Of a DNA stretch of 64,000 bases, positions 30,351-42,894 are shown one piece after another; position 1 is the first letter of the stretch; the number at the start of each line of letters is the position of its first letter. The stretch is from Trifolium pratense (lineage: Eukaryota; Streptophyta; Magnoliopsida; Fabales; Fabaceae). Both the position numbers and the translations under genes were made by a program. The notes beneath the pieces were generated by a model, which saw only the letters and a list, made by a program, of their open reading frames with translations, was not told the DNA's origin and ran no database searches. The stretch covers positions 50,211,726 through 50,275,725 of the forward strand of contig NC_060063.1 in the NCBI RefSeq assembly GCF_020283565.1. The letters run 5' to 3'.

Positions 30351-32594
30351 TGTAACACCCTAACCCATACTACCCTTAAAAACGTAATTTTAAAAACTTT
30401 TCAACAAGTGTAAAGGCAGAGTGCCACGCGGTAATTAAAACACAAGCATACACACAGAGCGTCATGAAGTTTAACATGAAAAGCAACAGCGGATTCAATC
30501 AAACCAAGCATGCATATATATACATATATATACATAAGCCATATTCATCCCTAAGGATGTCACTTATACAAGAACTAGCATATCAAAAAGGTAACACCGA
30601 TATACGATGAAATCCAAGCGTAACCCCCGACTCGATGTTACATTACCAGAGCATTTACTATTTACAAACTATAGCCAAAAGCTAGCACTAAAAGGAGAAA
30701 TCTATGCTAAGTCTTCTCACCAAAAGGTACTTCAACACCAAGCTAAAACAGCAGTCTAAACGTCGGCACAGTCCTCAGCCTGAATATCTGAACCCCCAAA
30801 GGTCCAGCAAATAACACAAAGCAGAGAGTTAGAAAACATAATCGCATAACATACGAACATAAGAAAGGTCTTGCACTTTCGAACTACATCATACATATTC
30901 TAACTCACGCCAAAACATCGCACTAAACAATTATCAATTAATAAAGTTCAACACAATTCAACCAAATAATGTCACATACCATTTATCAAATATATGCGCA
31001 TTTACCCTAAGGTATCTAATGCCAATCAATTCACTGTCATGCCATCCCTAGACATAACTAAATGCATGTGGTACCAAGGTGTCTCACCAACGGTGGACCA
31101 AGAACAGTTTTATATCTTGCTGGATATGTCGGAACTTACCGAACCATCTTATCTCCCTTGGATAAGCCAACACAGTTTTATATCCTGTTGGATAGCAACT
31201 CCGGACTCATGGATTCATCTAATCCGATCCTCGGCTTCATTATGGACACATAATCCATTTTCGTTATTGGAACCCAAGTTTCCAATGTTCACATACAATC
31301 ATGAATGCATGTATGCATACACATATCAACCATATGATATTCTCTAGCTCGAAGCTACTCTTTTATGAATGCGGGAACACAATCCTAACACATTCACTTA
31401 ACATTACAAACTAATGCCAAAACATCACATTGCTCACTTTAAGCTACAACTTATTGCATACACGTTTATCAATCATATAACGATTAACAATAAGCATTAA
31501 CAGTATCAACATGTATCAACAATTATGTAAGGATACCCTTAAACCATGTTACAAGTGCCTAATCACACTTACAAACATCAACAAAATTTGCTGTCACAGA
31601 GGCCTTCGCTAAGCGAAGCCTCAGCGAGACATGGCGAACCTCACCAGGAAGTCACCTGCTCATGGCGAGCATTGGCGAGCTTCAGCGAACTATTCGCTGA
31701 GCGAAGGCTTAGCGAGCCTACGCGAACCTCACCAGGGAATCACCTGCTCATGGCGAGCATTGACGAGCTTCAGCGAACATGTTCGCTACAGCGAACTCCT
31801 GGTCGCTTAGCGAACTATACCAGAAAAATATCTGTTCTTGAGTTTCAATAAGGCGGTTTAACATTGAATCAACTCCAAAATTCATTCAAACATGTTATAA
31901 ATTCTTATAAACAGTTATTTCAAGCATATATGGTATCAAGGAACATTAATCATCCCTTCCAAACATCCAAATACCTCAAACAATCAAAATCATGCCAATT
32001 TCTTGGGTTTTAAGCAACTTTCATAAACTTTTTCAACATGATCCAAACACATACATATTTTTCATGGAATCAAGCTAGTGATTAACACATACAAAGTGAT
32101 GATGAAGAACATCACACTCACATACAAAAGCTTAACCAAAAGTCTAAAAGAAATTGAGTGGGAGAGTTCGGGAATGGAGACATAGACAATCTCCCCTCTC
32201 CTTGCCACTCAAGAATCATGAATTCTAATCTCTTACCTTAAGCAAAGATGATGATCCAAGCCTTTCCTCTCCTCTCTTGCTCGTGATTCTCCTAGCCAAA
32301 ACCCTAGCTTAGCTTTGCTCTTGCTCTTACTCACTCAAAACTCAAAGAAATGAATTGTGATACTATTCATGTGTTTGACTTGCTACTTATACTACTTTCC
32401 ATGGTCATGAACCAAGCCCAATTGGCTTAGGCCCATTGCCTCTCACGCCCCTTAAGCCCAAAACAAAGGTTCTCGCGTCTAATAACTTACGCTCGGCTAA
32501 ATAATTATTCGCCGCTCACTAAAATAATAAAAGCCAATTAATAAATAAAATAACATTTAATAAAATATACGAATACGAAAAATGGGTCGTTACA
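30351..32594 (-). repeat. Chromovirus 5' LTR, uninterrupted
   Basis: 2244 bp. In element sense it begins TGTAACGACCC and ends GGGTGTTACA. It contains the palindrome cluster at 31603-31813 and a splice-donor-like AAGGTAAGAGA at 32231-32242. The promoter is expected here but I cannot fix the start site. Confidence 0.94.
31603..31813. repeat. GCGAA/TCGCT palindrome cluster, right chromovirus LTR
   Basis: Copy of the cluster at 24876-25086. The first palindrome is CTTCGCTAAGCGAAG at 31604-31618. Confidence 0.85.
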
Positions 32595-33162
32595 TACATC
32601 ACCATGGGTATTTGACAATCACACACAGGAAGCTTTTCTGCAACAAAAACTGAAGAAGATCGACGAACCACCTCTGCTACAACCTTTGGCTACTCGACAT
32701 CTTCTTTCTTCTTTTGCGTGATTGTCCTTCAATCGCAGCTTTGATTCAGGAACCCTAATTTTTTTTCTCTTTCTTCATTGCGTTTTTCTTCTTTGCGTGA
32801 TTTCTTTCTTCTATTTGATAATTTCTTTTGTTTTTTTTTTAAATCTATTTTTTTTTATGGAAAATCTAATATATTAATTTTTTTGGTAAAGTTTCTATTT
32901 CAAGTTTTTTTAAAATCTCACATGTTATTTTCCATTTTTCTATTTTTAAATAAAAATGAATGTTAATTCCACATCATCAAAAATCCTAGTCAGCATCTGC
33001 CAAATCATCAATTACTTGACATGTCAGCCAAAAATTCACCTCAAGGACATTTTTAAAAGTTTTGGTATTTTGCAACGACTAAAATCAAACTTTTTTTTTT
33101 GCAGGGGTCAAAATCAAAACGAGTTGTAATTGCAGGGACCGTTTTCATATTTAAGCCTAAGG

Positions 33163-33289
33163 TTTTTTTTTTTTGAAGAAGCTAAATTAGCCCACTCAAA
33201 TTGGCACCAGAGAGAATCGAACCTCAGACCTCAAGAGGAGCACACTCCCGGGTCCAAGCCAATGGTATGCACAAACCCAAGTGGGTTTT
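33163..33289 (-). mobile_element. tRNA-derived SINE, minus strand
   Basis: 127 bp flanked by the 11-bp duplication TAAGCCTAAGG (33152-33162, 33290-33300). On the minus strand it has a B-box-like GAGGTTCGATTCTC (GGTTCGATTC core), a plausible A box around TACCATTGGCTTGG, and ends in a run of 12 A. These are the hallmarks of a Pol III-transcribed SINE mobilised by a LINE. Confidence 0.88.
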
Positions 33290-33504
33290 TAAGCCTAAGG
33301 TTTAACTACATATTTTGGTCCCTTACGTTTATTTTATGTTTTAATTTGGTTTCTTACGTTTAAAAAATATCAATTTGGTCCCTAGTGTTTCCACCATTTG
33401 CATTAGTTAGTCATTTCCGTTAGTTTGTCACTAACAATGTTTGAACTATACACGTGTCCAAGTATCCATGTGTCTGTCCACACATGCAAATCGTCTGCCA
33501 CATG

Positions 33505-35740
33505 TGTAACGACCCAAATTTATTATTCACTATGTAAGTGTCTAATTATTTGGTGACGTGGTTTTTAAGTAAGATAGTAACTTTAAGTTATTTATCGAGA
33601 GTTTTAGTTAACGCACGAGTTAGTGAGAGTTAACGCGAGTTGGACCAAGTTAGTGGGCTTGAGGCCCAATGGGCCTTGCTTCATGGTGGGGGGCGCCCAT
33701 ATGGCCAAGGATAGGGAGAGAAATATCATTATTTCTCTTTTGTTCTTGAAGTATAGAGAGAAGGGAGAGCAAGAGGAGCTAGGGCAAGAGCTTGAAGGAG
33801 AGATTCGAGGAGCAATCTTCGTGAGTTCGTCGATCCAAGGTAAGAGAGTAGATTTCATATTCGTGGGTGACTCGAGGAAGGGGAGAATGTCGATTTCTCC
33901 ACACCCGAACTTCCTCCACCCCATTTTCGTTTTAGTTGTGAATGGATTTTCTTAATGGAAATCGATTCTAAGGTTCATAACATGTTTAACATGCTTTTAT
34001 CATGATGTATGAACGAATTCATTGGATAAAAACGAAGTTTATAGATGATAAAACTCAAGAACTTTGTGTTCTTGAGAGTTTTGAGTAAAAGTGTTAAATC
34101 TCTACTTTTTCGTAGTAAAAATGGTAGATCGGTGAAATGAACCGTCCTTTTGTGTTTAGATATGTTCATTACACTTGAATACAAACTCATTTGGGGTTTA
34201 TAACATGAAAAATGGGATTTTTGGGTGATTTGGTGTGGAAAACGCAGGTTTTGAGTTGTCCTGACAGAAGGCGCTCGCTAGGCCTTCGCTCAGCGAACAG
34301 CTCGCTGCTGCTCGCTACGGCTTGCCAGGAGCCAGTGTCCCACTGGTGTGGTTCGCTGATGCTCGCTAGGCCTTCGCTCAGCGAACACGTTCGCTACGGC
34401 TCGCTAAGCCACCGTGACAGCACAGCACTTTGCTGTTTTGAAATTTGAATGGCTTTGAGGGTTCTAACATGTTATATTATGTATTTTACCCAGTTTTTCG
34501 CGTAGATTCCGATTCCGATTTCGGAGTTTGTTTTATGATAAAATGCATGCTTAATACACTTTACTTATATTATTAGTATTGTGTTAAAAATGTGAGTAAA
34601 TGTATTGTATGTGTTGATGATAGTTGATGATGTTTGCTTAAATATCAAAGAAGTATATTAAGGTGTTAATCAACTTAATAAAGAAGGATATTAGAGTATG
34701 TTATTCTAATAAAGAAGGATATTAAGGTATAATGTTATCTTAATAAAGAAGTAATGTTGGATAGTGTTCCGCATTAGTAAAGGAAGAGCTTAATGCTAAT
34801 TAAAATGATTGTGAGTGAATTCATGAAATACATACATGCATTCATGAATATATGTGATATTGGATATTCCAATAAAGAAGGATATCGGATTATATTTATC
34901 CGTTAAAGAATGATATTAGAGGTGAGATACTCTAATAAAGAAGATGGTACCACATGCATTAGATATGTCTAGGGGACATAGCATGAAGATTGTGGCATTA
35001 GATTGCATTAGGATATGTGTACATTATTTGATATTTGATATGTGACACATATGTTTGGAATTTGTGATAATTGTCTATGTGTGTTAGACTTGTTGTATGT
35101 GTTGATTGTCCGATGATTTTAAAGGTAATTGGCTTCAATATATTGTGAATTATGATTGATATTTGGTTATAACCTTTCGTAGCTTATAATTAAATGAGAC
35201 TAATGATGTATGCTTATAAATGAAGTGTGAGTACAATTAGGTTGTAACTCCTAATTAGATGTGATAAATGAAGTATATGCATGATATATGAATATGCATG
35301 AGTGTTGATGAAGTGTTTAAGTATAGTTTACTTACACTTGTATATTTTGAGTATGTTGTCTAACTCTCTTTTAGGTGTTATGTGCTGGACCGTTGGGGGT
35401 CCAGATTCACAGGTTTTGTGGTTATCGATGTCGAGTCGTCGGTGAAGCTCCGCTCTGATTGTGACACGGGAAATGGTTGTATTTAGTATATAGAGTCTTC
35501 ATGACTATTTGTATTTACTTTGGAAAATGTATCTTTATAAAGAAGATTTATTTTGTATAAAGCGAGTTTTATTAATTAATTAACTTAGTATTATTTTCGT
35601 AAAGAGGAGTGTAATATCTACAACCAACGATTTATCAATCAATTGAATTAAGTCTAGAACTTTATTTCATCCTCTGCATCGTTTTTGAGAAAAGAAATTT
35701 TTAAGCCATAATAAAGGCATTAATGGGTTTGGGTGTTACA
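33505..35740 (+). mobile_element. Solo LTR of a Tekay-related element
   Basis: 2236 bp, TGTAACGACCC...GGGTGTTACA, with the duplication ACATG on both sides (33500-33504, 35741-35745) and no internal region, so it is the product of LTR-LTR recombination. It is related, in the opposite orientation, to the LTRs at 47806-49644 and 52910-54806 (shared frame around 33780-33955, shared AATAAAGAAGGATATT words). It has a splice-donor-like CAAGGTAAGAGAG at 33837-33850, a palindrome cluster at 34268-34410 and repeated AATAAAGAAGGATATT words at 34670-34945. The ATG frame at 33623-33955 is the LTR leader, not a recognised gene. Confidence 0.93.
34268..34410. repeat. GCGAA/TCGCT palindrome cluster in the solo LTR
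   Basis: GGCCTTCGCTCAGCGAAC occurs twice (34282-34299 and 34369-34386), with additional CTCGCT and GTTCGCT words between and after. The position, about 760 bp from the LTR start, is similar to that of the chromovirus cluster. Confidence 0.85.
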
Positions 35741-35990
35741 ACATGTGACAAAACTAACAAAAATGACTAACTAATTTGAACGGTGGAAACGTAATAGACC
35801 AAATTCATACTTTTTAAACTTAGAGGACCAAATTGAAATCTAAAATAAACTTAAGAGACCAAAATAGTTAAACCAATTTAATAATTAATATTTTCTTACT
35901 TTTGAAACTAAATAAAAGGATAATTGAGGAACTCAATTACAGGTTTACTATATCAAAAATCAATATTAAAAGAGCTCAATAATATAATAT

Positions 35991-36146
35991 TAGGTACCGT
36001 TTGACCTAGCTTTTTTGCTCTTTTTTTACTTAAAACCAAGAAGTTAGGCCAAACAACAATTATTAAAAGCTTCGGTAAAAAAAAAAAAAAACAGCTTCTA
36101 TATTTTAAGAAAAATTATAATATATTATTAAACATAACTTTTAATC

Positions 36147-36201
<55 letters not shown>

Positions 36202-36334
36202 CAACTTTTAACTTCTTTTTTTTTTAAAAGTAAGATTTACCAAACAACTTTAATTTTAGTTTTAAAGCTATTATTTCTAGCTTTATGGTTAAAATAACTT
36301 GTACACCTAAAAAAAGTTGGGCAAACGGTACCTA
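35991..36334. mobile_element. Small TIR element (hAT-like MITE)
   Basis: 344 bp bounded by TAGGTACCGTTTGACC and the complement of TAGGTACCGTTTGCCC. Such TIRs recall hAT MITEs, but an 8-bp target duplication is not clear. It contains an (AAT)n microsatellite at 36146-36201. Confidence 0.72.
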
Positions 36335-36930
36335 AATGTATGTTGGTTTGGCTTTGGATGAATTTTTCTCTTCCCGCCTAGTGTTTGTTTTCAACCATCT
36401 CATTTTTTCACTTTTGCCCTTGTATAAAAAATTTCAAAACGCATTTTCCGAAGTTTTTCTAGGTCAAAAATGGAAACCAAGAGAGTGGGAAGAGAAAATT
36501 TCGTTTTGGATTACCCAAAGGCCCAGTTCATCGTCATCACAAGGCCCATTGTACAAAGGTCCAATCTAACAGAGCCTCTCCACCAAACTTAGATTCTCTC
36601 ATATTCTGATTCGTAACGTTCCAATGTATCTACACATTGATAGAGTGCCGTTTGTAATGACCTCTCCTTCAATCCTTAGTGACTCCTCCCCGGGGCCTAT
36701 AAAAGCAATCCTTCGTTACAATGCAAGATATACAAGTGACAATTCTAATCTTAAAAAACATTTCACTTTATACTCTCTTACTACTTGAGAGTCAAAAGTC
36801 AAAGATGTTTGTGTATACACAATATTAATTATTTACAAGTGGTAAACAAATAAGCATGTGATAATCAAATCTATGTTTAAAGAAATTTTAAAAACCAACC
36901 CAGTTTACTTAAAAAAATTATTTTTTCTTT
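36335..36930. other. Unassigned interval with a possible promoter
   Basis: No convincing gene. A TATA-like CCTATAAAAGCAATCC occurs at 36697-36712 after a GC-rich CCCCGGGG, followed by a CTTTATACTCTCTTACTACTTG stretch like those found in plant LTRs. It may be a remnant of an unrelated LTR or the last bit of non-repeat DNA here. Confidence 0.35.
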
Positions 36931-37885
36931 TGCAATGGCGTATGAGGCGGGTGAAAAAAAAAAGCGCGAGCGGTAAGCGCTCGCTAGATAGTAAAGTCGC
37001 CACCAAACTTTATTTATTCCACGAGGGAAGAGGAAAAATATCGATAAAACCTCAGAAAGAACGGAAAGGTGGTCATCGCAACCAAATTTCAGGTTCGGGA
37101 GTCGGTTATGCGAGGGGAAGGTATTAGCACCCCTCACATCCGTTGTACTCAACGGGAACCTTCCCTCTAGACTTAGGTTTAAAAAATGCTTGCTTGTATG
37201 TGCTTGTAATTTAAACTATTTGACTATAACTATACATATACAAAAAAAGTTTTTTTTTTATTATTGTGCTTGACGAGATCTTGAATCTCGCTCCTACGTA
37301 TTCCCCGGTGCGATGGGAAATTCAAAGCTACACGCAGTTCTAGGGTAGAAAATACTTGTGGGTTGATTTGATTTTACAAAAAAGGACTCGCATACACATG
37401 ATTTTATAAAAGGACTCAAAATTTGATGGGTTATGTTCATTTTATCATTATTTACTTTTTTTGAAATAATATTCCTTACGAATGCTAATTATTCGAGTTG
37501 CTAGGTATCTACCAAGAACCCAAATAACTAGAGAATCGGAAAGCCATTTGACGGACCAATCCTTTTCATTCAAGTTTTTATTACGGGGTTTTTTTCGAAA
37601 AATAACCACTTATAAATGGACAAAAACGCCACTGGGGTGCAAAACTGGGTCTGGGGGTGAAGCAACAGCAAACTGCAACACCAAGCCCAGCCCAAAGCCC
37701 AATTCGTCAAAACAAAAAAAATAAGCAAAAACAAATAATCCAGTGTGGCATGAGAACAGAGGCCCACGTGGACTTCATAGATCTGAGCCCTTTGATTAAA
37801 TCTTGCGGCTGTGATTTAAAAATCACAAAACAGATCTCAGTCGCTGGATACATCTAACGGACGCGTTTTAAAATGGAGGGAGCCA

Positions 37886-37905
37886 ATGACGTGTCGCCAC
37901 GTCAT
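37886..37905. promoter_or_regulatory. Perfect inverted bZIP-type sites in the Ogre-like LTR
   Basis: ATGACGTG, four bases, CACGTCAT: two 8-bp arms in perfect inversion, each holding an ACGT core and a TGACG half-site. Such sites bind plant bZIP factors. It lies about 270 bp upstream, in element sense, of a TATA-like sequence at 37606-37618. Whether it acts is not known. Confidence 0.55.
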
Positions 37906-38611
37906 CGTCTTCAACCTCCTTCACCTTCTTCACGATGAAGAACAACAAAAGGGAAGCCATGAAAGAGCTTTGAAGCTCACGGCCATCAACAACAACTTGG
38001 CCAAAACATCATCAAAAATTACAAAATTATATACGGTTTCGCTCGAAATATTGCATAGATCATGAATATGAACTTAGTTTTTTCAAAAGATGTTTGTATC
38101 TCAAAAACGGTTCGAAACTTTAAAACCCGAAAAAGATTTAAAATTCACATTTGTACGAGTTAAGCAAAATTAAAGGTTGGAAAAGCTTCATATGATATTC
38201 AGGAGTAAAAAGTGTTGAGAATCTTACTGGTTTCGAGCTTTGTTTTGGTGGGTTAACACCTACTCTTTTCTTTGTTATTTTTGAACCTGGTGTAAGCTTG
38301 TTTTGATGGTTTTTCTTCGTTTTTCTTGTGGGTTCAAGCTTAGGGAGGTGTTTGGAGTGATTTGGGTGAAGAAAATTGAAGGTTGGAGGTGGTTTTAATG
38401 GATTTCGAATTTTGGAAAAGTGATGAAAAGATGAGTTTTTTTTTGGTTTTTTCTTCTCTGTTTCAGCTCCTAAAATTGCCTCTCTTTGCTCTGAAAAACG
38501 TCCTCTAGTTATACTAGAAATTTAGGGTTTGATTGGCCAAGAAGGGAAGGAAAAACATCATCTTTAGCTCTTGGTGGATGATTGGTTTTATTTGGGAAAA
38601 GGTTAAAAAAA

Positions 38612-40054
38612 GGGTAAATAGGGTTACCCCCTGCAAAATAGGCGAATTTTGCTTTACCCCCTGCAAAATATTTTTTTGTGATTGCCCCCTGCAATATGAA
38701 GATTCTATCATTTACCCCCTGGTCGACAACATGGATGCTGATTGTACAAAATTGATGATGTGGCATGCCTATGTGGCTTTTATTTTTATTTTTTATTTAT
38801 TTAATTAATGGCATGTTGCCACATAATAAGCTATGTAATTTAAACAAAAAAAAAAAACTAAGAAAGAAAAAAAAAGTGTTCTTCATCTTCTCAGATACAA
38901 CACATCCTTTTCAACAAATCCAAACCAGAAAAAAAATTCCAAAGAGCAATTACAGCTAAATTTCTTTATCTTTTCCAATTCCTCCTCTTCATCTTCAAAA
39001 GTCATAAATCTAAAAATATCATATTTCATTTTCCAACAAAAACCCAGAAAACGCGATATAAAATTTTAAGCACAAAACCCGATCAACCAGAAAACACAAT
39101 TAGAAACGCGAGCAATATCCTCTATTTTCTGCTGCGGGTTCTTCAATTATATAAAATTCCCAACTTAGATAAAATTAGAAAGAAAAAAAAAACAGAAAGT
39201 TATATAAAATTCCTAACTTTAACCCTAATTTCCCAATTTCTTATCTTCTTCATCCACACCAGATTTGGAGTATCTAACAATTCTTAACTCCAGATTGGGA
39301 TTTTAGTTAAAAATAAAAAGTTCTTTTTGGATTAACTGATTTTTGGTTTGTTGTGTTGTGGTTGTTGTTGCTGGATTTTTGGACTGTTATTGTTGCTGGT
39401 TTTTTGCTTGTTGTTCTTGAGCGACGGTGTTGTTCTTGAGTGATGGTAATCATGAGCTATGTGATGAAGACAAATATTAATTAATATCAATTTGATGGCT
39501 TTGGTTCACTGATACTTATTCATCAAGCAGATTCTTCCCTCCCTCACACGAGGCTTATGGTTCCAAATATTTAAACAATTAAATAAATTAGAAATCCATA
39601 CAGATTGAAATTGGCAATTAAATTAAAGTGATAAGCAATTAAATAAACAAATAAAAATCTATTCTTTGTGTGTTGTGGTGATGAATGAATGCCCAGATAT
39701 GAGTGAGTTACGGTTGTAAAGACTGAACCGAAGAACAGCAATTTCTGCAGTTACTTTTAGTTTTTTTTTTTTTGTTCAATTAAGTTCTTAAAGTATTTTT
39801 ATAGAAATGACAAAAGGATAATGTGATGTGGAATTATTTATCTATGTGACACGAATTTTTTTAATAAAAATTGAATGAAAAGCCACATAAGCATGCCACA
39901 TAATCACTTTTGTCCAGTCAACATCCATGTTGTCGATCCGGGGGGGTAAATGATGGAATCTTCATATTGCAGGGGGGCAATCACAAAAAAATATTTTGCA
40001 GGGGGGTAAAGCAAAATTCGCCTATTTTGCAGGGGGGTAAAACCCTATTTACCC
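38612..40054. mobile_element. Non-autonomous Mutator-like element with 9-bp TSD
   Basis: 1443 bp with long, well-conserved TIRs beginning GGGTAAATAGGGTTACCCCC (left) and its complement (right, to 40054); matching internal blocks include TTTTGCAGGGGG and CATGTTGTCGA. It is flanked by TTAAAAAAA (38603-38611, 40055-40063). The duplication of 9 bp and the TIR length fit Mutator-like elements. The inner 1 kb has no transposase; I could not tell whether it holds a captured host fragment. Confidence 0.85.
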
Positions 40055-40166
40055 TTAAAAAAATTGTTTGAAATGGAGGGAGTATGCGCTGATGTTGTGT
40101 TGTTGTTGCGTGAAGCCTGTTCCTCTTTTTCTTTTGATTTTTTATTTTTTTTATAATAATAACAAC

Positions 40167-40197
<31 letters not shown>

Positions 40198-40267
40198 GAA
40201 AACAAGTAAAAAAAACAAATAATAGGATGAAAAATAATTTAAAAAAGGTAGGACAAAATTAGGGTAC

Positions 40268-41372
40268 AACAGCGGCCCCTATTTAATTGGCTTTCATCTG
40301 AGGACATGTTGACGACAGTCTTTACATGCTCATGACGGAAGATAATTAAATACTAAATGACCCGGATTTTGACCAGAAACAAGACGAGCCTCTAATTTGC
40401 TGACAGGGTAGGACTCTAGAATAATGAAACTCAAAGCAAATCACTCACATGAAGCCCAAGTAAGACCCAAAATATTAACTCAAGATAAGACCTTGACATC
40501 AACTCTTAACAGGACCCATTTGAAATCCCAACACAGATAGGACTCAGGTACGTCTCTAAAACACCACAGATAGGACTCATGTAGGACCCTTAAACACCAA
40601 CACATATAGGACCCATTAAAAACTTAACATCTACATAAGCAAGACTCAACCAACATTTATACAGGTAGGACTCACTTCACATTCATACAGATAAGACTCA
40701 TCAAAAACTCAACACTTACACAGGCAAGACTCAATCTACATTCATACAGATAAGACAAATCAAAAACTCAACACTTACACAGGTAAGACTCAATCTACAT
40801 TCATACAGATAAGACTCATCAAAAACTCAACACTTACACAGGTAAGACTCAATCTACATTCATACAGATAAGACTCATCAAAAACTCAACACTCAATCTA
40901 CATTCATATAGATAAGATTCATCAAAAACTCAACACTTACACAGGTAAGACTCAATCTACATTCATACAGATAAGACTCATCAAAAACTCAACACTTACA
41001 CAGGTAAGACTCAATCTACATTCATACAGATAAGATTCATCAAAAACTCAACACTTACACAGGTAAGACTCAATTTACATTCATACAGATAAGACTCATC
41101 AAAAACTCAACACTTACACAGGTAAGACTCAATCTACATTTACTCGGATAACACATATCTAAAACTCAACATCTACACATTCTACATTTACACAAATAAA
41201 GCTTAAGCAAAACTAAATCAGATAAACTTCAAACTTAACGTCACCTCTATACAACACTCAGATAAGACCCAACTATGCTAACTCAGATAGGGTCTTTACT
41301 TGGACAGATTTTCCTCCCAGACGAACTAATTGCTAAGGCAAACTCCTAACAGCATCCTCGCAAGGTAAATAC
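40268..41372 (-). other. Ogre-like 3' UTR, distal part
   Basis: Between the polypurine tract and the copia insertion. Mostly direct repeats of an AAGACTCA core; no gene. Confidence 0.7.
40640..41160. repeat. 59-bp minisatellite in the Ogre-like 3' UTR
   Basis: About eight or nine copies of a 59-bp unit, each made of two related halves that start AAGACTCA (one continues TCAAAAACTCAACACTTACA, the other ATCTACATTCATACAGAT). One unit near 40885 lacks 16 bp. The borders decay gradually, and related AGGACTCA words extend to about 40490. Expandable tandem repeats in Ogre 3' UTRs are known in legumes. Confidence 0.9.
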
Positions 41373-42881
<1,509 letters not shown>

Positions 42882-42882
42882 G

Positions 42883-42894
42883 TGGTATCAGAGC
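42883..42894 (+). promoter_or_regulatory. Primer binding site, tRNA-Met
   Basis: TGGTATCAGAGC one base after the 5' LTR, a perfect match to the usual copia site. Confidence 0.93.

Larger units (their letters stand above)
17333..32594 (-). mobile_element. Full-length Tekay-like Ty3/gypsy chromovirus, interrupted by an Athila-like element
   Basis: LTRs 17333-25867 (interrupted) and 30351-32594 begin TGTAACACCC and end GGGTCGTTACA on the plus strand, flanked by the 5-bp duplication TACAT (17328-17332 and 32595-32599). The element is on the minus strand, with primer site near the right LTR and polypurine tract near the left LTR. Without the nested insertion the left LTR is 2248 bp against 2244 bp. 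I noticed five substitutions and one 4-bp indel between them, about 0.2 percent, so the insertion is young. The single gag-pol frame is intact. Confidence 0.96.
16832..33162. mobile_element. TIR element split by the chromovirus
   Basis: The left flank of the chromovirus (16832-17160) and its right flank (32820-33162) are inverted copies of each other. Both begin AGGCTTAAATATGAAAACGG and continue through the TTTTGGCTGA and TCAAGTAATTGATGATTTGG motifs for about 300 bp. Removing 17333-32594 leaves an element of about 1.1 kb with long TIRs. No transposase is seen. The inner part (17160-17327, 32600-32820) is pyrimidine-rich in places and unassigned. The right terminus carries a SINE insertion whose target duplication is the element end itself. 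Confidence 0.72.
33299..35875. mobile_element. MITE with 'ggtccctta' TIRs, split by a solo LTR
   Basis: 33299-33504 and 35746-35875 are inverted copies (left TTTAACTACATATTTTGGTC, right its diverged complement ending AAAATAGTTAAACCA). Without the LTR the element is about 340 bp. A related copy is at 57226-57553. No coding sequence is present. Confidence 0.8.
36931..40267 (-). repeat. Ogre-like 3' LTR, split by a Mutator-like element
   Basis: In element sense it starts TGTACCCTAATTTTGTCC (after the polypurine tract TAGGGGCCGCTGT) and ends CCATTGCA. Without the insertion it is about 1.9 kb. The U5-like end includes the GGTGGCGAC and GGGTGCTAATACCTTCCCC blocks. An (AAT)n tract lies at 40155-40197. 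A TATA-like TTTATAAG on the minus strand is at 37606-37618. Frames in this region (37482-37724, 38533-38808) look fortuitous. Confidence 0.7.

Noticed and set aside
33200..33260. Possible tRNA gene
   Set aside because: Only box A/B-like promoter pieces, no cloverleaf; A tail and TSD mark it as a SINE.
33623..33955. 110-codon ORF as a host gene
   Set aside because: It is inside a solo LTR and parts recur in the LTRs at 49194-49376 and 54356-54538.
36697..36712. TATA box as proof of a host gene
   Set aside because: No gene follows; the surrounding sequence is more like an LTR remnant.
36858..37127. 89-codon ORF
   Set aside because: It crosses the inferred end of the Ogre-like LTR, including the conserved non-coding GGGTGCTAATACC block.
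40640..41160. CRISPR-like array
   Set aside because: Units are contiguous tandem copies with no unique spacers.
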